NCBI RefSeq assembly: GCF_016735495.2
Contig: NZ_JAERQY020000005.1
Span: 1-64,000 of the forward strand
DNA length: 64,000 nucleotides
DNA from: Lysobacter sp. MMG2
GTDB taxonomy: Bacteria > Pseudomonadota > Gammaproteobacteria > Xanthomonadales > Xanthomonadaceae
Direction: 5' to 3'
Part shown: positions 16,073-25,257 of the stretch, piece after piece
Numbering within the stretch: the first letter of the stretch is position 1
Layout: the number at the start of each line of letters is the position of its first letter
Notes under the pieces: generated by a model
Seen by the model: only the letters and a program-made list of their open reading frames with translations
Databases searched by the model: none
What the model was told of the DNA's origin: nothing
Translations under genes and position numbers: made by a program

Positions 16073-16846
16073 GTGACCGACCTGCACCCATGCGGCGCCG
16101 TGGGAGACATCCCACCGCGCACCTGCCTGCTGTTGCAGGCCCTTCTGGCCAGTCGAGACGGGCCACTCCCGCTCGCGCCCACCCTGGCGCTGACGATCGC
16201 GCTATTGGATGAACTGGAGGGCGACGGTGTGATCGCCGTTGACTGGCGCGTCCGGCCCCAGACGCGAGAGGGACCATGGGCGCTGCGCTGGCGATTGTCC
16301 CCTGACGTGGCGGCGATCGACGCCCTGCCCGACTGGTTGGGCGCGCGCCTACATAGCGCCCCCCTGATGCCGATGCTGCCGGCGTTGTGCCTGCCACTGT
16401 GGCAGGCGCTGATAGTGGCCGAGGCCACGGCCTTTCACGCCCGCCGACTGCGCCGGTGCGGTTGGGACCCGGACGCGGCGGCGGACGTCGCTGACGTGGC
16501 GGACCGCCTGCCCACGCCGCTGGCAGTGATGCAATGGCGCCGGTGCAGCCGGGCGGCCCTTATGCAGGCCTCAGCGATCGGGCCAACGCGCTGGCCACAC
16601 GAGGCACGGCGTGAGGTCGCCTATCAGGCCCTGCTGCGCCATGCCTCTGTCGTCATCGTGTCCCCGCCCCCTCGCCGGCGTCCGGCCGCGACGCCACCGC
16701 CAACCACGGCGCTGGCACGCCTGCTGGTCGCGCTGTTGGGACTTGAGGACCGCTATTTCCGGGCGCCGCCTACGCCCGAAGCGCTGGGCCCACCATTTCA
16801 CCTGGACCGCGCTTTGCGGCGGTGCTCGACGCATAGCCGAACGTGA
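16073..16846 (+). CDS. Unknown Ala/Pro/Arg-rich protein, possible Tn7-like element accessory
   Basis: A 257-aa protein starting at GTG 16073, divergent from the XRE gene across the shared palindrome and ending 5 bp before the convergent tniQ stop. It is basic and Pro-rich; the middle (DALPDWLGARLHSAPLMPML...) is helical and the C-terminus has LARLLVALLGLEDRYF. I recognise no family. Its tight position between tniQ and a regulator suggests it is part of the element, possibly a targeting or regulatory factor. That is inference from context only. The start codon has no clear ribosome-binding site. Confidence 0.5.
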   Translation: MTDLHPCGAVGDIPPRTCLLLQALLASRDGPLPLAPTLALTIALLDELEGDGVIAVDWRVRPQTREGPWALRWRLSPDVAAIDALPDWLGARLHSAPLMPMLPALCLPLWQALIVAEATAFHARRLRRCGWDPDAAADVADVADRLPTPLAVMQWRRCSRAALMQASAIGPTRWPHEARREVAYQALLRHASVVIVSPPPRRRPAATPPPTTALARLLVALLGLEDRYFRAPPTPEALGPPFHLDRALRRCSTHSRT

Positions 16847-16851
16847 CGTCC

Positions 16852-18435
16852 CTAATCCGGCGGAAGCGGAAGCGATGACCACCGCGCTTTCGCATACCGG
16901 CACTCGCGCTTGAACGGCTCGCCCAGATACCAGGGCTCCTCACGCGGCAACGCGATGGGATGTGGATGCAGAAACACCCAGTCATGGCCCATCGGTGTAA
17001 AGGGCAACGGGTCCCCGGGCAGATCGGTCGGCGGCGCCGGGTCTTCTTCGCGGCGAAGCCCCCGCCGTCCGGTGACCTCGCCCCGGCACAACGGGTCGTC
17101 CATCAGCCCCGCGCCGTCGATCACGTCGAGCCGCCAGCGGGTCGGCAGTCCCTCGGGGGTGACGGCGATCGACACGTCGGAAGGAACCGCACACGCCGGG
17201 TCCCAGGCGTCATCAAACAGTCCGCGCAACGACTGCAGCGAGATCGCGGCCGGCTGGCCCTCGCGGTGGCAACGCGTCGTGTGCCGGGCCACCGCCAGGC
17301 AGACGTGTAAATGGGAGCGCACGATGTTGGGCAGCCAACCGCGGTAATCCCGAGCCAGGTCGGTATGCTTCAGAAAGCCCGGCGCGCGCAACAGCGCGCT
17401 GTGCGCGGTCCCCCACCGCAACCGCCATAACCAGAAGCCGAGTGCGATCGGGCACGTGTCCAGCACGGCGGCGTCAGCGGCGGTCAGCCGTGGCCACATC
17501 CCGAGCAGCTGATAGGGTCGGTTCCAACAGCGTCGATGCTCCACGCCGTAGCAAACCAGGAACTCCTTGGCGCTGAGGCGCAACGCGCGACCCAGGCGCT
17601 GCAAACAGTGAAGAACCTCCCCCCGGTCCTCCAGCGCTGCGCGGCGCCGCGCCGCGCCGATGGGCGGCGCGCTGTCCGGGTCGGGAGGCGGGCGCACACG
17701 CAATGCCAGCCGCGCGGGCACGTCCACGCGATTTGCCCACGACGGCACCCGCGAGCACGTGCGAAGCATCGCTTCCAACGCCAATTGCGCACGGAAGGGA
17801 ACGTAGTGGCAAACATTGAAACCGTATTCTTGAACGTTCAGCGGGTACCGTGCGTGTAACTCGTCCAACCAACGCTGGGCACCGTGCACCCGGCGCAGGG
17901 AACGCGCCTGCGCGGCGGCCGATGGAATGAGATTGCGCGGCTCCTCGGCAATGAGACTATGGTTGTTTAGACAGCACGCGAAGGGCGACCGGTCGTGGCG
18001 CAACCGAAGGCTGAGCGTGTTGCCACATCTGGGACACTCGTGCATCAGGCGCTGCCATGGGTGGATGGGACAGCATGCCAGGGCCGCATGCTGGTGCAGC
18101 CGCAGGTGAACGCCCTGAGCAATGCAGCGCGGGCACACGGTGAGCGATCGGCGGCGCCAAGGCGTCGGCACCTCGCGGCGCGCCTGCTCCGCTAGTTGCA
18201 CCAGTAATGCCCCCACCACCTGCCCGTGCACACACGGCAAGCCCGGCGTTTCGATCAGCCGATCGATCCAGGATTCGGGTTCGTCGTAACGCCATCGGGT
18301 GCGGCCCCGGCTACCGCGCAGGAGCGAAACCGGTCTGCAGCATAAGAACCAGCTCACCTTGTTCAACAAGGCAAAGGATGACTCGACCTCAGAAAACGCG
18401 TCGTCGCGCCACGGGATGAAAGGGGCGTTGCTCAT
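16852..18435 (-). CDS. tniQ: TniQ-family transposition protein
   Basis: A 527-aa protein from ATG 18435. The N-terminus (FIPWRDDAFSEVESSFALLN) matches the TniQ opening. The zinc-binding cluster follows: CPRC near residue 107, H-x-H and CCPIHPWQRLMHECPRCG. TniQ links target recognition to TnsC. It is the last gene of the tns operon, 195 bp after tnsC. A TTG at 18555 would extend the protein, but the sequence added has no TniQ character, so the downstream ATG is preferred. At about 530 aa it is longer than the minimal TniQ (~400), which leaves room for a TnsD-like DNA-recognition tail. Confidence 0.8.
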   Translation of the reverse strand: MSNAPFIPWRDDAFSEVESSFALLNKVSWFLCCRPVSLLRGSRGRTRWRYDEPESWIDRLIETPGLPCVHGQVVGALLVQLAEQARREVPTPWRRRSLTVCPRCIAQGVHLRLHQHAALACCPIHPWQRLMHECPRCGNTLSLRLRHDRSPFACCLNNHSLIAEEPRNLIPSAAAQARSLRRVHGAQRWLDELHARYPLNVQEYGFNVCHYVPFRAQLALEAMLRTCSRVPSWANRVDVPARLALRVRPPPDPDSAPPIGAARRRAALEDRGEVLHCLQRLGRALRLSAKEFLVCYGVEHRRCWNRPYQLLGMWPRLTAADAAVLDTCPIALGFWLWRLRWGTAHSALLRAPGFLKHTDLARDYRGWLPNIVRSHLHVCLAVARHTTRCHREGQPAAISLQSLRGLFDDAWDPACAVPSDVSIAVTPEGLPTRWRLDVIDGAGLMDDPLCRGEVTGRRGLRREEDPAPPTDLPGDPLPFTPMGHDWVFLHPHPIALPREEPWYLGEPFKRECRYAKARWSSLPLPPD

Positions 18436-18630
18436 CGCGACACATCTGCACGCCACCGACGGCTGCGCCATCGGTGGCCCGTAGCTTCGATGACGCACAC
18501 CACCCGTCGCACCGCAGACCAGCCAGGCATCTGAATCACCTTTGAAGCGGGCCAACGTTGCGCCGACGTAGTGCTTGGCCTCAAAGGGTCACGCACGGCA
18601 GCTTCGTTTCGTCGCATCGGGTCACGACCC

Positions 18631-19575
18631 TCATGCGCCCTCCAGCGAACGCTTTACGATAGGCGCGATGTCTTCGCTCGGCCACGCCAGCTCGGCGGCA
18701 TCGTGCGCGCGCACGTGTTCCATCAGCGCTGCCAGGATCTTGGCGACCACCTTCATGGCGAGGCCGCGGAGCCGCTGCTTGCGTGGCAGCTGCTTGGCAA
18801 TCTCGGTCCACAGGCCGTCGCACAAGGGCGTCAAGCGCAATCCGGCCGCGTAGGCCCGTGGGAACAACGTCTGCAGGTATGGGCAGCCGCTGCCGGCCGG
18901 GTACTCCGATTTGCGATCGACGGCATCGCAGATCACCCGCAGATCGTCTACCCCGCGGCAGCCCTTGTACTCATGCAACACGTCCATGAAACGGGAGACC
19001 AGATCGTCGCGCCCCGTATCCTCCAGGCGCTGGCGCAGCTTTTTGAGCTGGCTTTGCCCGAACAGCACCGTGCACACCTTGACGCGAATCCGAATCAAGC
19101 GGTTGATCACGGCCTTGAACCAGCCTAGTTCGGCTTCGCTGAATTCCTGCGCCTCGTCAATCAGGATAAACAGGTGGCGCCGAGGCCCGGCCAGCGCCAG
19201 CAGAGCGCGGTTGACCTGGTCGCGCTTGCCGGCCAATGTATGTTCGATGCGGTGCGCATAATTGATGCTGCGCAAGATTTCTTCCAGCAGGCGCCCTTCG
19301 GCCTGCTGCCGGTCTTCCACCGGCTCCAGCCACAGCGTCCCGCAGCCCGGAAAGCGTGCCAGCACGGTGTTCTGAATCAGTAGCAGACAGGAGGTCTTGC
19401 CCACATCCGGGTCGGCCCAGAATGCGATGGACCCACGCATCTTTCTGCCTTCGCCCAACACGCGCGCAGCCGCGTCCTGCGCCGGGCGCGTGGGCAGGAT
19501 CGCGCACTGCATGTTCAGCGGATGGTCGTCCCACAAACTCTCGCGCTGGGCGATCAAGGTATGAAGACTGGTCAC
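18631..19575 (-). CDS. tnsC: TnsC/TniB-like AAA+ transposition ATPase
   Basis: A 314-aa AAA+ protein that would polymerise on target DNA and connect TniQ to the TnsB transposase. The Walker A region is at residues ~53-62 (FWADPDVGKTS): GKT is intact but the first Gly of GxxxxGK is replaced by Ala. Walker B is at ~134-142 (LFILIDEAQEF). The ATG at 19575 overlaps the tnsB stop (ATGA). The C-terminal part is helical and basic. Confidence 0.85.
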   Translation of the reverse strand: MTSLHTLIAQRESLWDDHPLNMQCAILPTRPAQDAAARVLGEGRKMRGSIAFWADPDVGKTSCLLLIQNTVLARFPGCGTLWLEPVEDRQQAEGRLLEEILRSINYAHRIEHTLAGKRDQVNRALLALAGPRRHLFILIDEAQEFSEAELGWFKAVINRLIRIRVKVCTVLFGQSQLKKLRQRLEDTGRDDLVSRFMDVLHEYKGCRGVDDLRVICDAVDRKSEYPAGSGCPYLQTLFPRAYAAGLRLTPLCDGLWTEIAKQLPRKQRLRGLAMKVVAKILAALMEHVRAHDAAELAWPSEDIAPIVKRSLEGA

Positions 19576-21560
19576 AGGTCACCCCCATTGAGGGCGGATA
19601 GGCCGTCCAGGCGCAGCAGCGGCTCCTCAATCGGCTCCTCGTCCGCTGTCTCGTCTTCCTGGGCTTGCGCCATCACGCCCTGCAAGAACTCGTGGGCCAC
19701 GCGTGAGCTGGCGCGTTTCTGCTGGATCGCCTCCTCCACTGCGCGGTTGACGACGGACGCGGACTTCGTCGCTTTGGACCTGCGCGATTCGTCCAGCATT
19801 TCGTCCATCAGCCGGTGGACCGGGTCTTCGTCGTAGCCGACCTTGAGTTGCCCATCGCGAACCAGCTTGTTGATCAGCGTGCGCATCATCAAGGAGTGCG
19901 GGCTGTGCCGCCACCGACCCGCCACGCTAACGGTGCCAAGCGCCACTCCCTTGACCGTATACAAATGCAGTTTGCGGATGTCGAGCCGGTCGACATACGC
20001 GGTCAACCAGTCGCCGATGCTGACCTCGTCGCGATTGGCCAGCGCTTCACCGACATAGGTCTCATCGCCGTAATGCGTGTAGGCTCGCTTGCCTTGAGTC
20101 AGATCACCGCACACTCGCACGCGCACCAGGCTTGTATGCAATCCGGGTTCACCTGCAGACAGCGGCGGCAGTTGCGGAAAGATGGTGCCGAAGCCGTCGA
20201 CGTCCTCGACCAGATTCTGCAAATGTGTGAGCGCGCTGATGCCAAAGCAGCGTTTGCGGATGGCGTTGTTGTGCGTTCGGACCACATCATCGATAAGCTC
20301 CAAGACCCGCTGCGCCGTCATTCGCGTCGCTTGGGCGGCTTTGTCGGGTTTCTGCCGCAACGGATCATTCGGATGGCTGCCGGTCGTACTGGGAACCCGT
20401 TGAAAGCCATTGCGCTCGAAGACGCCAAAGATCGACTCGGCCATCGGGCGGCGTTCGGGATGCCCGACCGGCCCGAAGTTCACATCACAGCCAATCAGAT
20501 CGCGGGCACGCCCCAGCACCGGCGCCGCCAAGTGGATGAGGGCGTTGTCGACCAGCAGTTGATTGAAGGCGCACCATGTGAACGGCGCGCCGAGCTCACT
20601 GGGGAAGCCGGCGGTCTCTGCAGGCGCCATCGTCTCACCCCACAGATAACTGCGATCACCCCCACACATCGCATGCAGCACATCCAGCACGTCATCGGCG
20701 TCAGCTTCGACCCGAAAGATGGCCTTGTACGCGAGCACGGTGCCGTAAGCGCGGTCTGCGGCCATGATGATCGTGACGCGCTGAAGCGGCATCCATCGGA
20801 TCCCCTCCGGAGATGCGATGCCAATCGTGCCAAGGAAGTGGCACTTGTGCTCATCCAGCTCCACCACGTCAAGCGTGCGCTCAGCGTTGATGCGGCTGAA
20901 CTCCCCCGTGCCGGAGTGCCACTTGGCCGCCGCTTTGGCGCCGTACTGCGTGGCAATGATGTCGTCGTGACGGGCGCGCAGAAAGGCAATGATGTACTTC
21001 CGGATCGCCCCGCGCCCCAGCTTCTCGGTATTGAGCGGCCATTCGTTCTCGGGCACGCCCTCGGTTCGGCACAGGTCCACGAACTTCTGGTGCGCCGACT
21101 TCGGCCGGAGCCGACTCTCACCGCCAACCAAGCGTTTGGCATTGCGCATCAAATAGAGGTCGAACTCCCGTCGGATGTTGGGGTTAAGCCGCAGGCGGAC
21201 TTGCAACGCCCCCGACAACCCGCCGCGTCCATTCCGGCCACACGGGATGAGCGGCTTCCGACGGGTGGCCCGCCGCACCCGCACATAGGGGAGCAGCCCG
21301 CGCCATCCCATCTGCCGACCGGTGGGATCCAAGGCCAGGCACCGATTGAAAGCGTGCAGGAAGGCGCTCCAGCTGATCCGGTTGTCTTCAAGGGAACCTG
21401 AGATCGCCTCGCCGTTGACGTACGCCCGAATCGCGACCTGCAAGACTTCGGCCTTTCGCCGGCGCGACCCCAGCGCTGCGGTGTCGATGTCACACCATTC
21501 GTCAAGACGGACCCGATCAGGGGGCATATTGGTCCGGGTGAACCACGCCACGGCGCTCAT
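19572..21560 (-). CDS. tnsB: TnsB-like DDE transposase
   Basis: A 662-aa protein with the TnsB/MuA catalytic triad: Asp in VVELDEHKCHF (~234), Asp in LLVDNALIHL (~337) and Glu in RRPMAESIFGVFER (~375). The D-E spacing of ~38 fits the rve fold. The N-terminal third carries the DNA-binding helices and the C-terminal tail is acidic (DETADEEPIEEP), as expected for contact with TnsC. ATG 21560 overlaps the tnsA-like stop by 4 nt (ATGA), so this start is preferred over one 33 bp upstream. Confidence 0.85.
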   Translation of the reverse strand: MSAVAWFTRTNMPPDRVRLDEWCDIDTAALGSRRRKAEVLQVAIRAYVNGEAISGSLEDNRISWSAFLHAFNRCLALDPTGRQMGWRGLLPYVRVRRATRRKPLIPCGRNGRGGLSGALQVRLRLNPNIRREFDLYLMRNAKRLVGGESRLRPKSAHQKFVDLCRTEGVPENEWPLNTEKLGRGAIRKYIIAFLRARHDDIIATQYGAKAAAKWHSGTGEFSRINAERTLDVVELDEHKCHFLGTIGIASPEGIRWMPLQRVTIIMAADRAYGTVLAYKAIFRVEADADDVLDVLHAMCGGDRSYLWGETMAPAETAGFPSELGAPFTWCAFNQLLVDNALIHLAAPVLGRARDLIGCDVNFGPVGHPERRPMAESIFGVFERNGFQRVPSTTGSHPNDPLRQKPDKAAQATRMTAQRVLELIDDVVRTHNNAIRKRCFGISALTHLQNLVEDVDGFGTIFPQLPPLSAGEPGLHTSLVRVRVCGDLTQGKRAYTHYGDETYVGEALANRDEVSIGDWLTAYVDRLDIRKLHLYTVKGVALGTVSVAGRWRHSPHSLMMRTLINKLVRDGQLKVGYDEDPVHRLMDEMLDESRRSKATKSASVVNRAVEEAIQQKRASSRVAHEFLQGVMAQAQEDETADEEPIEEPLLRLDGLSALNGGDL

Positions 21561-22201
21561 GCTGCCCCCCACACCAGCGTGTTCAAAGACCATGGCCGAG
21601 TGTCGCAGTCGCCTTCCAGCAGCCGCCTCCTAAGCAGGGCGGCGAGCGCGCCGTAGAAGAGCCCGGCGGGCGCCTCGACCAACCCCATCAGCTGGCGCAC
21701 GCTGCGCTGTTTACCCGTACAGACAGCCAGGATCTGGCGCTCAATCCCATGAGTGTCGTGAAAATGCACGCGGCGGATGTGCGGAACGATGCGGCGCCAG
21801 TTCGCGATCCGAGTCGGGGCTGCGCTGAGCTCCCGCAAGGAAACCATCCAGCGCGTTGCGGTCGAGGTACTGGGACCGTCGCTCTCCAGCAGGGCGAGGA
21901 AGACCTCGATGCGTTCACCCTGAGCCATGCACGCGCTGGCGAAGTGGTACGGAACAACGCTTTGCGGCAGAGGATCTTCAAGACCAAGACGCAAAGGGGA
22001 GTAGTCTATTTGCGTGAAGCGCGCGTCGCCCTCCAGGAAGTAGAATAGTTCCATGGCAGGATCGGAGGACAGGATCAGATCCTCCTCTTCGAAGGGCGGC
22101 CGTACTAGCCAGATGTTGTACGGGCTTTCACCGCGTGACCTGATGACGTCGGCAAGCTTTGCGCGCTGCTGCTGCGCGGGTGACAGGTTGTACTTGGGCA
22201 T
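21557..22201 (-). CDS. tnsA: TnsA-like protein with probable loss of nuclease residues
   Basis: A 214-aa protein, first gene of the tns operon, with ATG 22201 behind a clear AGGAGA site. Residues ~55-80 (MELFYFLEGDARFTQIDYSP) resemble the TnsA segment that precedes the catalytic D and (E/Q)xK. The next strand, where a PD...VK pattern is expected, reads YHFASACMAQGERIEVFLAL and lacks both the Asp and the Lys. The C-terminal half looks like a winged helix (KQRSVRQLMGLVEAPAGLFYGALAALL). Assignment rests on position and weak motif similarity. If correct, 5'-strand cleavage may be lost. Confidence 0.6.
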   Translation of the reverse strand: MPKYNLSPAQQQRAKLADVIRSRGESPYNIWLVRPPFEEEDLILSSDPAMELFYFLEGDARFTQIDYSPLRLGLEDPLPQSVVPYHFASACMAQGERIEVFLALLESDGPSTSTATRWMVSLRELSAAPTRIANWRRIVPHIRRVHFHDTHGIERQILAVCTGKQRSVRQLMGLVEAPAGLFYGALAALLRRRLLEGDCDTRPWSLNTLVWGAA

Positions 22202-22303
22202 GGCTTTCTCCTGGCAACGACCGCCCGTGTCAGCCCCGTAGGGACTTGACAAGGCATAGAGAAAGGAGGGAGCCTTGCGATGTGTCGTCGCTTAGAGCTC
22301 CGG

Positions 22304-22343
22304 GCCCCTGAAACCGCGCCAACGGTTCGGGGGCTTTTCCTTT
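22304..22343 (+). terminator. Rho-independent terminator-like hairpin reading rightwards
   Basis: A stem GCCCCTGAAACCG / CGGTTCGGGGGC with a 6-nt loop (one bulge, one G-T pair) is followed by TTTTCCTTT on the plus strand. No plus-strand gene precedes it, since tnsA faces away, so it may end a short untranslated RNA or protect the operon from incoming transcription. Confidence 0.5.
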
Positions 22344-22511
22344 CTGACGATTGATGAAAGCTATTCCAGCGACGGAAGACACCTCCTGGGATACGCGGTT
22401 ACGACCCGAACGTAGCACCCGCAAATCGGCTGAACAACTGGGGCTTACAAAGAATCCCTTAGGTGCGCGCGGAAGCAGCGCCCGTCAATTTCATATAGCA
22501 ACGCAAGTCGC

Positions 22512-22552
22512 TACCAATCGAATTGGTATATGCCAATGAAAGTTATTGGCAT
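22512..22552. repeat. Tandem small palindromes built from CCAAT/ATTGG
   Basis: TACCAAT-CGA-ATTGGTA (22512-22528) is followed 1 nt later by ATGCCAAT-7 nt-ATTGGCAT (22530-22552). Both are perfect inverted repeats. They lie 310 bp upstream of the tns operon, and the core ACCAATCGA recurs twice further on (22729-22750). Confidence 0.65.
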
Positions 22553-22885
22553 TGTGTCGAGCGGCCTTTTTTCCGGGCTTTTGCGGGCGATCGCCATTCG
22601 CGCCGACAGGCCTGGTCGTCTGATAGACCGCATTCCACTACGAGGTTAGCCATGAAGGCCCATGTATGACGATGGGAGGCCTATTAGTGGGCGGGCGGAT
22701 CGAAAGAGCGCCATCGTTCAGCGCCGCCACCAATCGACGCCACCAATCGATACCTTGACGAAAAGTGGGGTCTCTCAACTTCAGTCGCCAAAAGTGGATT
22801 CTTACGAAAACACCGACCGAAGCCATTCGCTGAATTTGGTAGGTCTAAGGCCGCGAGACGTTCAGGAGCGGATTAGGCCCGCGCT
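22553..22885. other. Non-coding stretch at the presumed right flank of the Tn7-like element
   Basis: No gene is supported here. The stretch is noticeably less GC-rich than its neighbours and contains the ACCAATCGA repeats described separately. A transposon end may lie within it, but no clear TGT...ACA terminus with a target duplication could be found by eye. Confidence 0.4.
22729..22750. repeat. Two direct repeats of ACCAATCGA at 13-bp spacing
   Basis: ACCAATCGA occurs at 22729-22737 and 22742-22750, embedded in GCCACCAATCGA-c-GCCACCAATCGA. With the copy at 22513-22521 there are three copies in 240 bp on the operon side of the Tn7-like genes, as expected for transposase-binding sites at an element end. 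Confidence 0.5.
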
Positions 22886-23143
22886 CTAACGTTTAGAGAT
22901 TAGTGATCCCGGCAGCCGTTTGCGCTGCGGCCCGCCTGCTGCACACGGCTCTTTCCCGCTGTCCTGCGTAGAAAATTGCGTCATGCCTAGGTAGAAGCTC
23001 AGCGTTCTTGAGGCAGAAAATTTGAGCTTCCGAACTAGAAGGTTCCTGGCCCAGTTCAACACGGCCTCGTGAGGAATCGTTCGTCCGCTGGCGACGTCTT
23101 CCAGCCCTTCGACAATTGCCTGATGTTTCTCCAACTCCTCCAT
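22886..23143 (-). CDS. Small protein with antitoxin-like N-terminus
   Basis: An 85-aa ORF with a good GGAG ribosome-binding site before ATG 23143, 34 bp after the broken PAS kinase gene. Residues 8-30 (VEGLEDVASGRTIPHEAVLNW) resemble the C-terminal segment of many RelB/ParD-type antitoxins (DxxxGRxxxHEEVxxW). The remaining residues look unrelated, and no toxin gene is adjacent. It is probably a decayed or solitary antitoxin-like gene. Confidence 0.4.
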   Translation of the reverse strand: MEELEKHQAIVEGLEDVASGRTIPHEAVLNWARNLLVRKLKFSASRTLSFYLGMTQFSTQDSGKEPCAAGGPQRKRLPGSLISKR

Positions 23144-23177
23144 CGATATCTCCGCTCGTAACTTGCTCTACTGGCCG

Positions 23178-25030
23178 TTACAGAGCCCGGTGGATCGGCT
23201 CCACATCACGGTGATCGCACTGTAGAGCAAAATCTGAGCGCCCCGCAGGCGCATGTCCAGCCGACACGGACGCCTTGCCGACCGTTACCTGGTCCCCGGG
23301 CGCGAGACGCAGCAGCTCGGCAGCCGTGCGGATCGGCGCCAGCGGATTTCGCAGTTCGTGCGCGAGCATTGCAAGAAACTCGTCCTTGCGTCGATCCGAC
23401 TGCTCCAGCTCCTGCATCATCTGGCGCCGCTCGGTGATGTCGATGGAAGCGCCGATCACGCCGATCACGTTGCCCGCGTCGTCAAACCAGGGCGCTTTGG
23501 TGGACAGCCACGTCGCAGGTGCACCATCCGCCAGCCGGACCTCTTCCTCGATCTGTTCGGGGAGACCGCGAGCCATAATCCGGCGATCGTTGGCCATGAC
23601 GGCTTCGGCCTGCGATCTGTCGGCCAGTAATTCGATGTCGGTACGACCCAGGAATTGCGATTCCGGTACGCCGAGCAGGTCGGCGACACCGCGATTGCCA
23701 ACGACCAGCCGCCCCTCGCGATCCTTCGCGTACACCACGCCGGGCACGGTCTCGGTGAATGTTTTAAGGAGCGTCAGTGCGCGGTCGCGCTCGGCCTCGA
23801 CTCGATGACGCTCATCATGGCCGAGCAGCACGCCCGGGAAGCGCACCGGCCTGCCTCTTTCGTCCGTCTCTACACGTCCGTTCGCTTCTACCCACGTCCA
23901 CGTACCGTCCCGAGTCAGTACGCGGTACTCGCAGCGGTATGCCCCGCCCCGCGCCAGCACCTCGTCTATCGCCGCAGACACGCGCTCACGATCGGCGGGG
24001 TGAATGGCATCGAACGCCGCCCCTAGCGGGATGCCTTCACGGCAGGCTGCCTCGTCAAGGCCAAAAAGATGCGCGAACCTCTCGTCGCCGCTTATACGGT
24101 CCTCCGGAATCGACCACACCCACGTTCCGAGAATTGCGCCGGCATCCAAGGCCAACTGAACACGCTCGGCCGCGAGCGAGGCTGCCTTCGCCTCTTCGCG
24201 CCGCTGCGTGATGTCGTGGAAGAACACCGCCAACCCTTCCTCGACAGGAAATGCACGGACGTCGAACCAGCAGTCCCGTCCATCGCCGAACGTGTAGCGA
24301 TACTCGATACTTCAGGCCGACTGGTGGCTTGCGCTCGCACGTACATCTCGCCAATCGGCGATTCGAGTGTGCCGGGAAACAGATCCCAGTGCAGCCGCCC
24401 CACCAGTTCGTCGCGACTAAGCTGCGTCAGCCGCTCCGCTACCGGGTTGACCTCAACCACATGGAAGTCGCGATCAAGCAGCACGAATGCCTCGTCCATA
24501 TTCGTGAGCACTTGCCGATGCCGGGCGTCACTTGTGGTCAGATCCCGCTCCAGCCGCATCTTCGCGGTGATGTCGCTGCAGACCCCGAACATGCCAGCGA
24601 CGCTACCGGATGCATCTCGCACGGGCGCGAAAAAGAACGAGAAATAGGTTTCTTCTGGATAGCCATTTCGCTCAAGCATGAGTCGCATGCTCGGGACGTG
24701 CACCGGGTCACCGCTCGCCACGGCGTCAATCAAAGGTTCGAGTTCACTACGTATCTCGGGCCACACCTCTTCGAGGATGTCGCGCCCGATCGCCGCCGGA
24801 TGCTTGGCGCCCAGAAAAGGCATGTAGTGATCGTTGTAGAGGAACGATCTTGCCTGTCCCCAAATGATGTACGTCGGCTGGTTGGAAGCGAGCATCAACT
24901 GAACCAACGTGCGCAGTGCCTCAGGCCACGTTTCGACGGGCCCGAGCGCCGTGTTGCTCCAGTCCATGTCGCGGAGGCGCTCGCCCATCTGACCGCCGCC
25001 GGCAAGAATGTCCTGTCCCGTATGGGTCAT
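23178..25030 (-). pseudogene. PAS-domain histidine kinase, frameshifted and 3'-truncated
   Basis: Two frames join into one kinase. From ATG 25030 (MTHTGQDILAGGGQMG) run a PAS-like domain and a second PAS, up to about 24,310. The frame then shifts, and the coherent sequence ([16 protein letters not shown], then two further PAS domains) continues in another frame from ~24,305 to 23178. The HisKA box is present ([20 protein letters not shown]), but the sequence degenerates right after it and there is no HATPase domain. The protein is related to the intact hybrid kinase just upstream (same N-terminal layout). It is therefore probably non-functional, unless the shift is a sequencing error. Confidence 0.7.
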
Positions 25031-25257
25031 CTCTGCAACTCTCCTCGCGCCGGCGGCCGTCTTGTCCATGGTAAGAATCTGGGGGCGCCGCACGCGCGCT
25101 CAGGGGCGCCCGCGGCCATGGGCGCGGCAGCTTCGACACCGCGTCCACGTTGCTGTATCGCGCTGTAACGCGACGAATAGATCCTTCGACGGAGGTTGAA
25201 AATGGGCACAGGGAAACTAGTCACCTCGCTCTTATAGCCTGGAAACTTGCTGGGCGT

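Larger units (their letters stand above)
16852..22201 (-). mobile_element. Tn7-like transposition module (TnsA-like, TnsB, TnsC, TniQ)
   Basis: Four minus-strand genes stand in the canonical order A-B-C-TniQ, the first three joined by ATGA overlaps. This is the core of a Tn7-like transposon. The element ends were not found. Candidate TnsB-site-like repeats lie at 22512-22552 and 22729-22750. Cargo may extend left through the unknown ORF and the XRE/GNAT pair. No tnsD, tnsE, CRISPR or glmS attachment site is visible in the window. Confidence 0.8.

Noticed and set aside
15170-16846. Left end of the Tn7-like element
   Set aside because: TGTCG-like strings occur by chance in several places, and no repeat set or target duplication pairs with the right flank. 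The end is left undefined.
19815-21401. A 528-aa plus-strand ORF
   Set aside because: It is antisense to tnsB, which has clear catalytic motifs on the minus strand.
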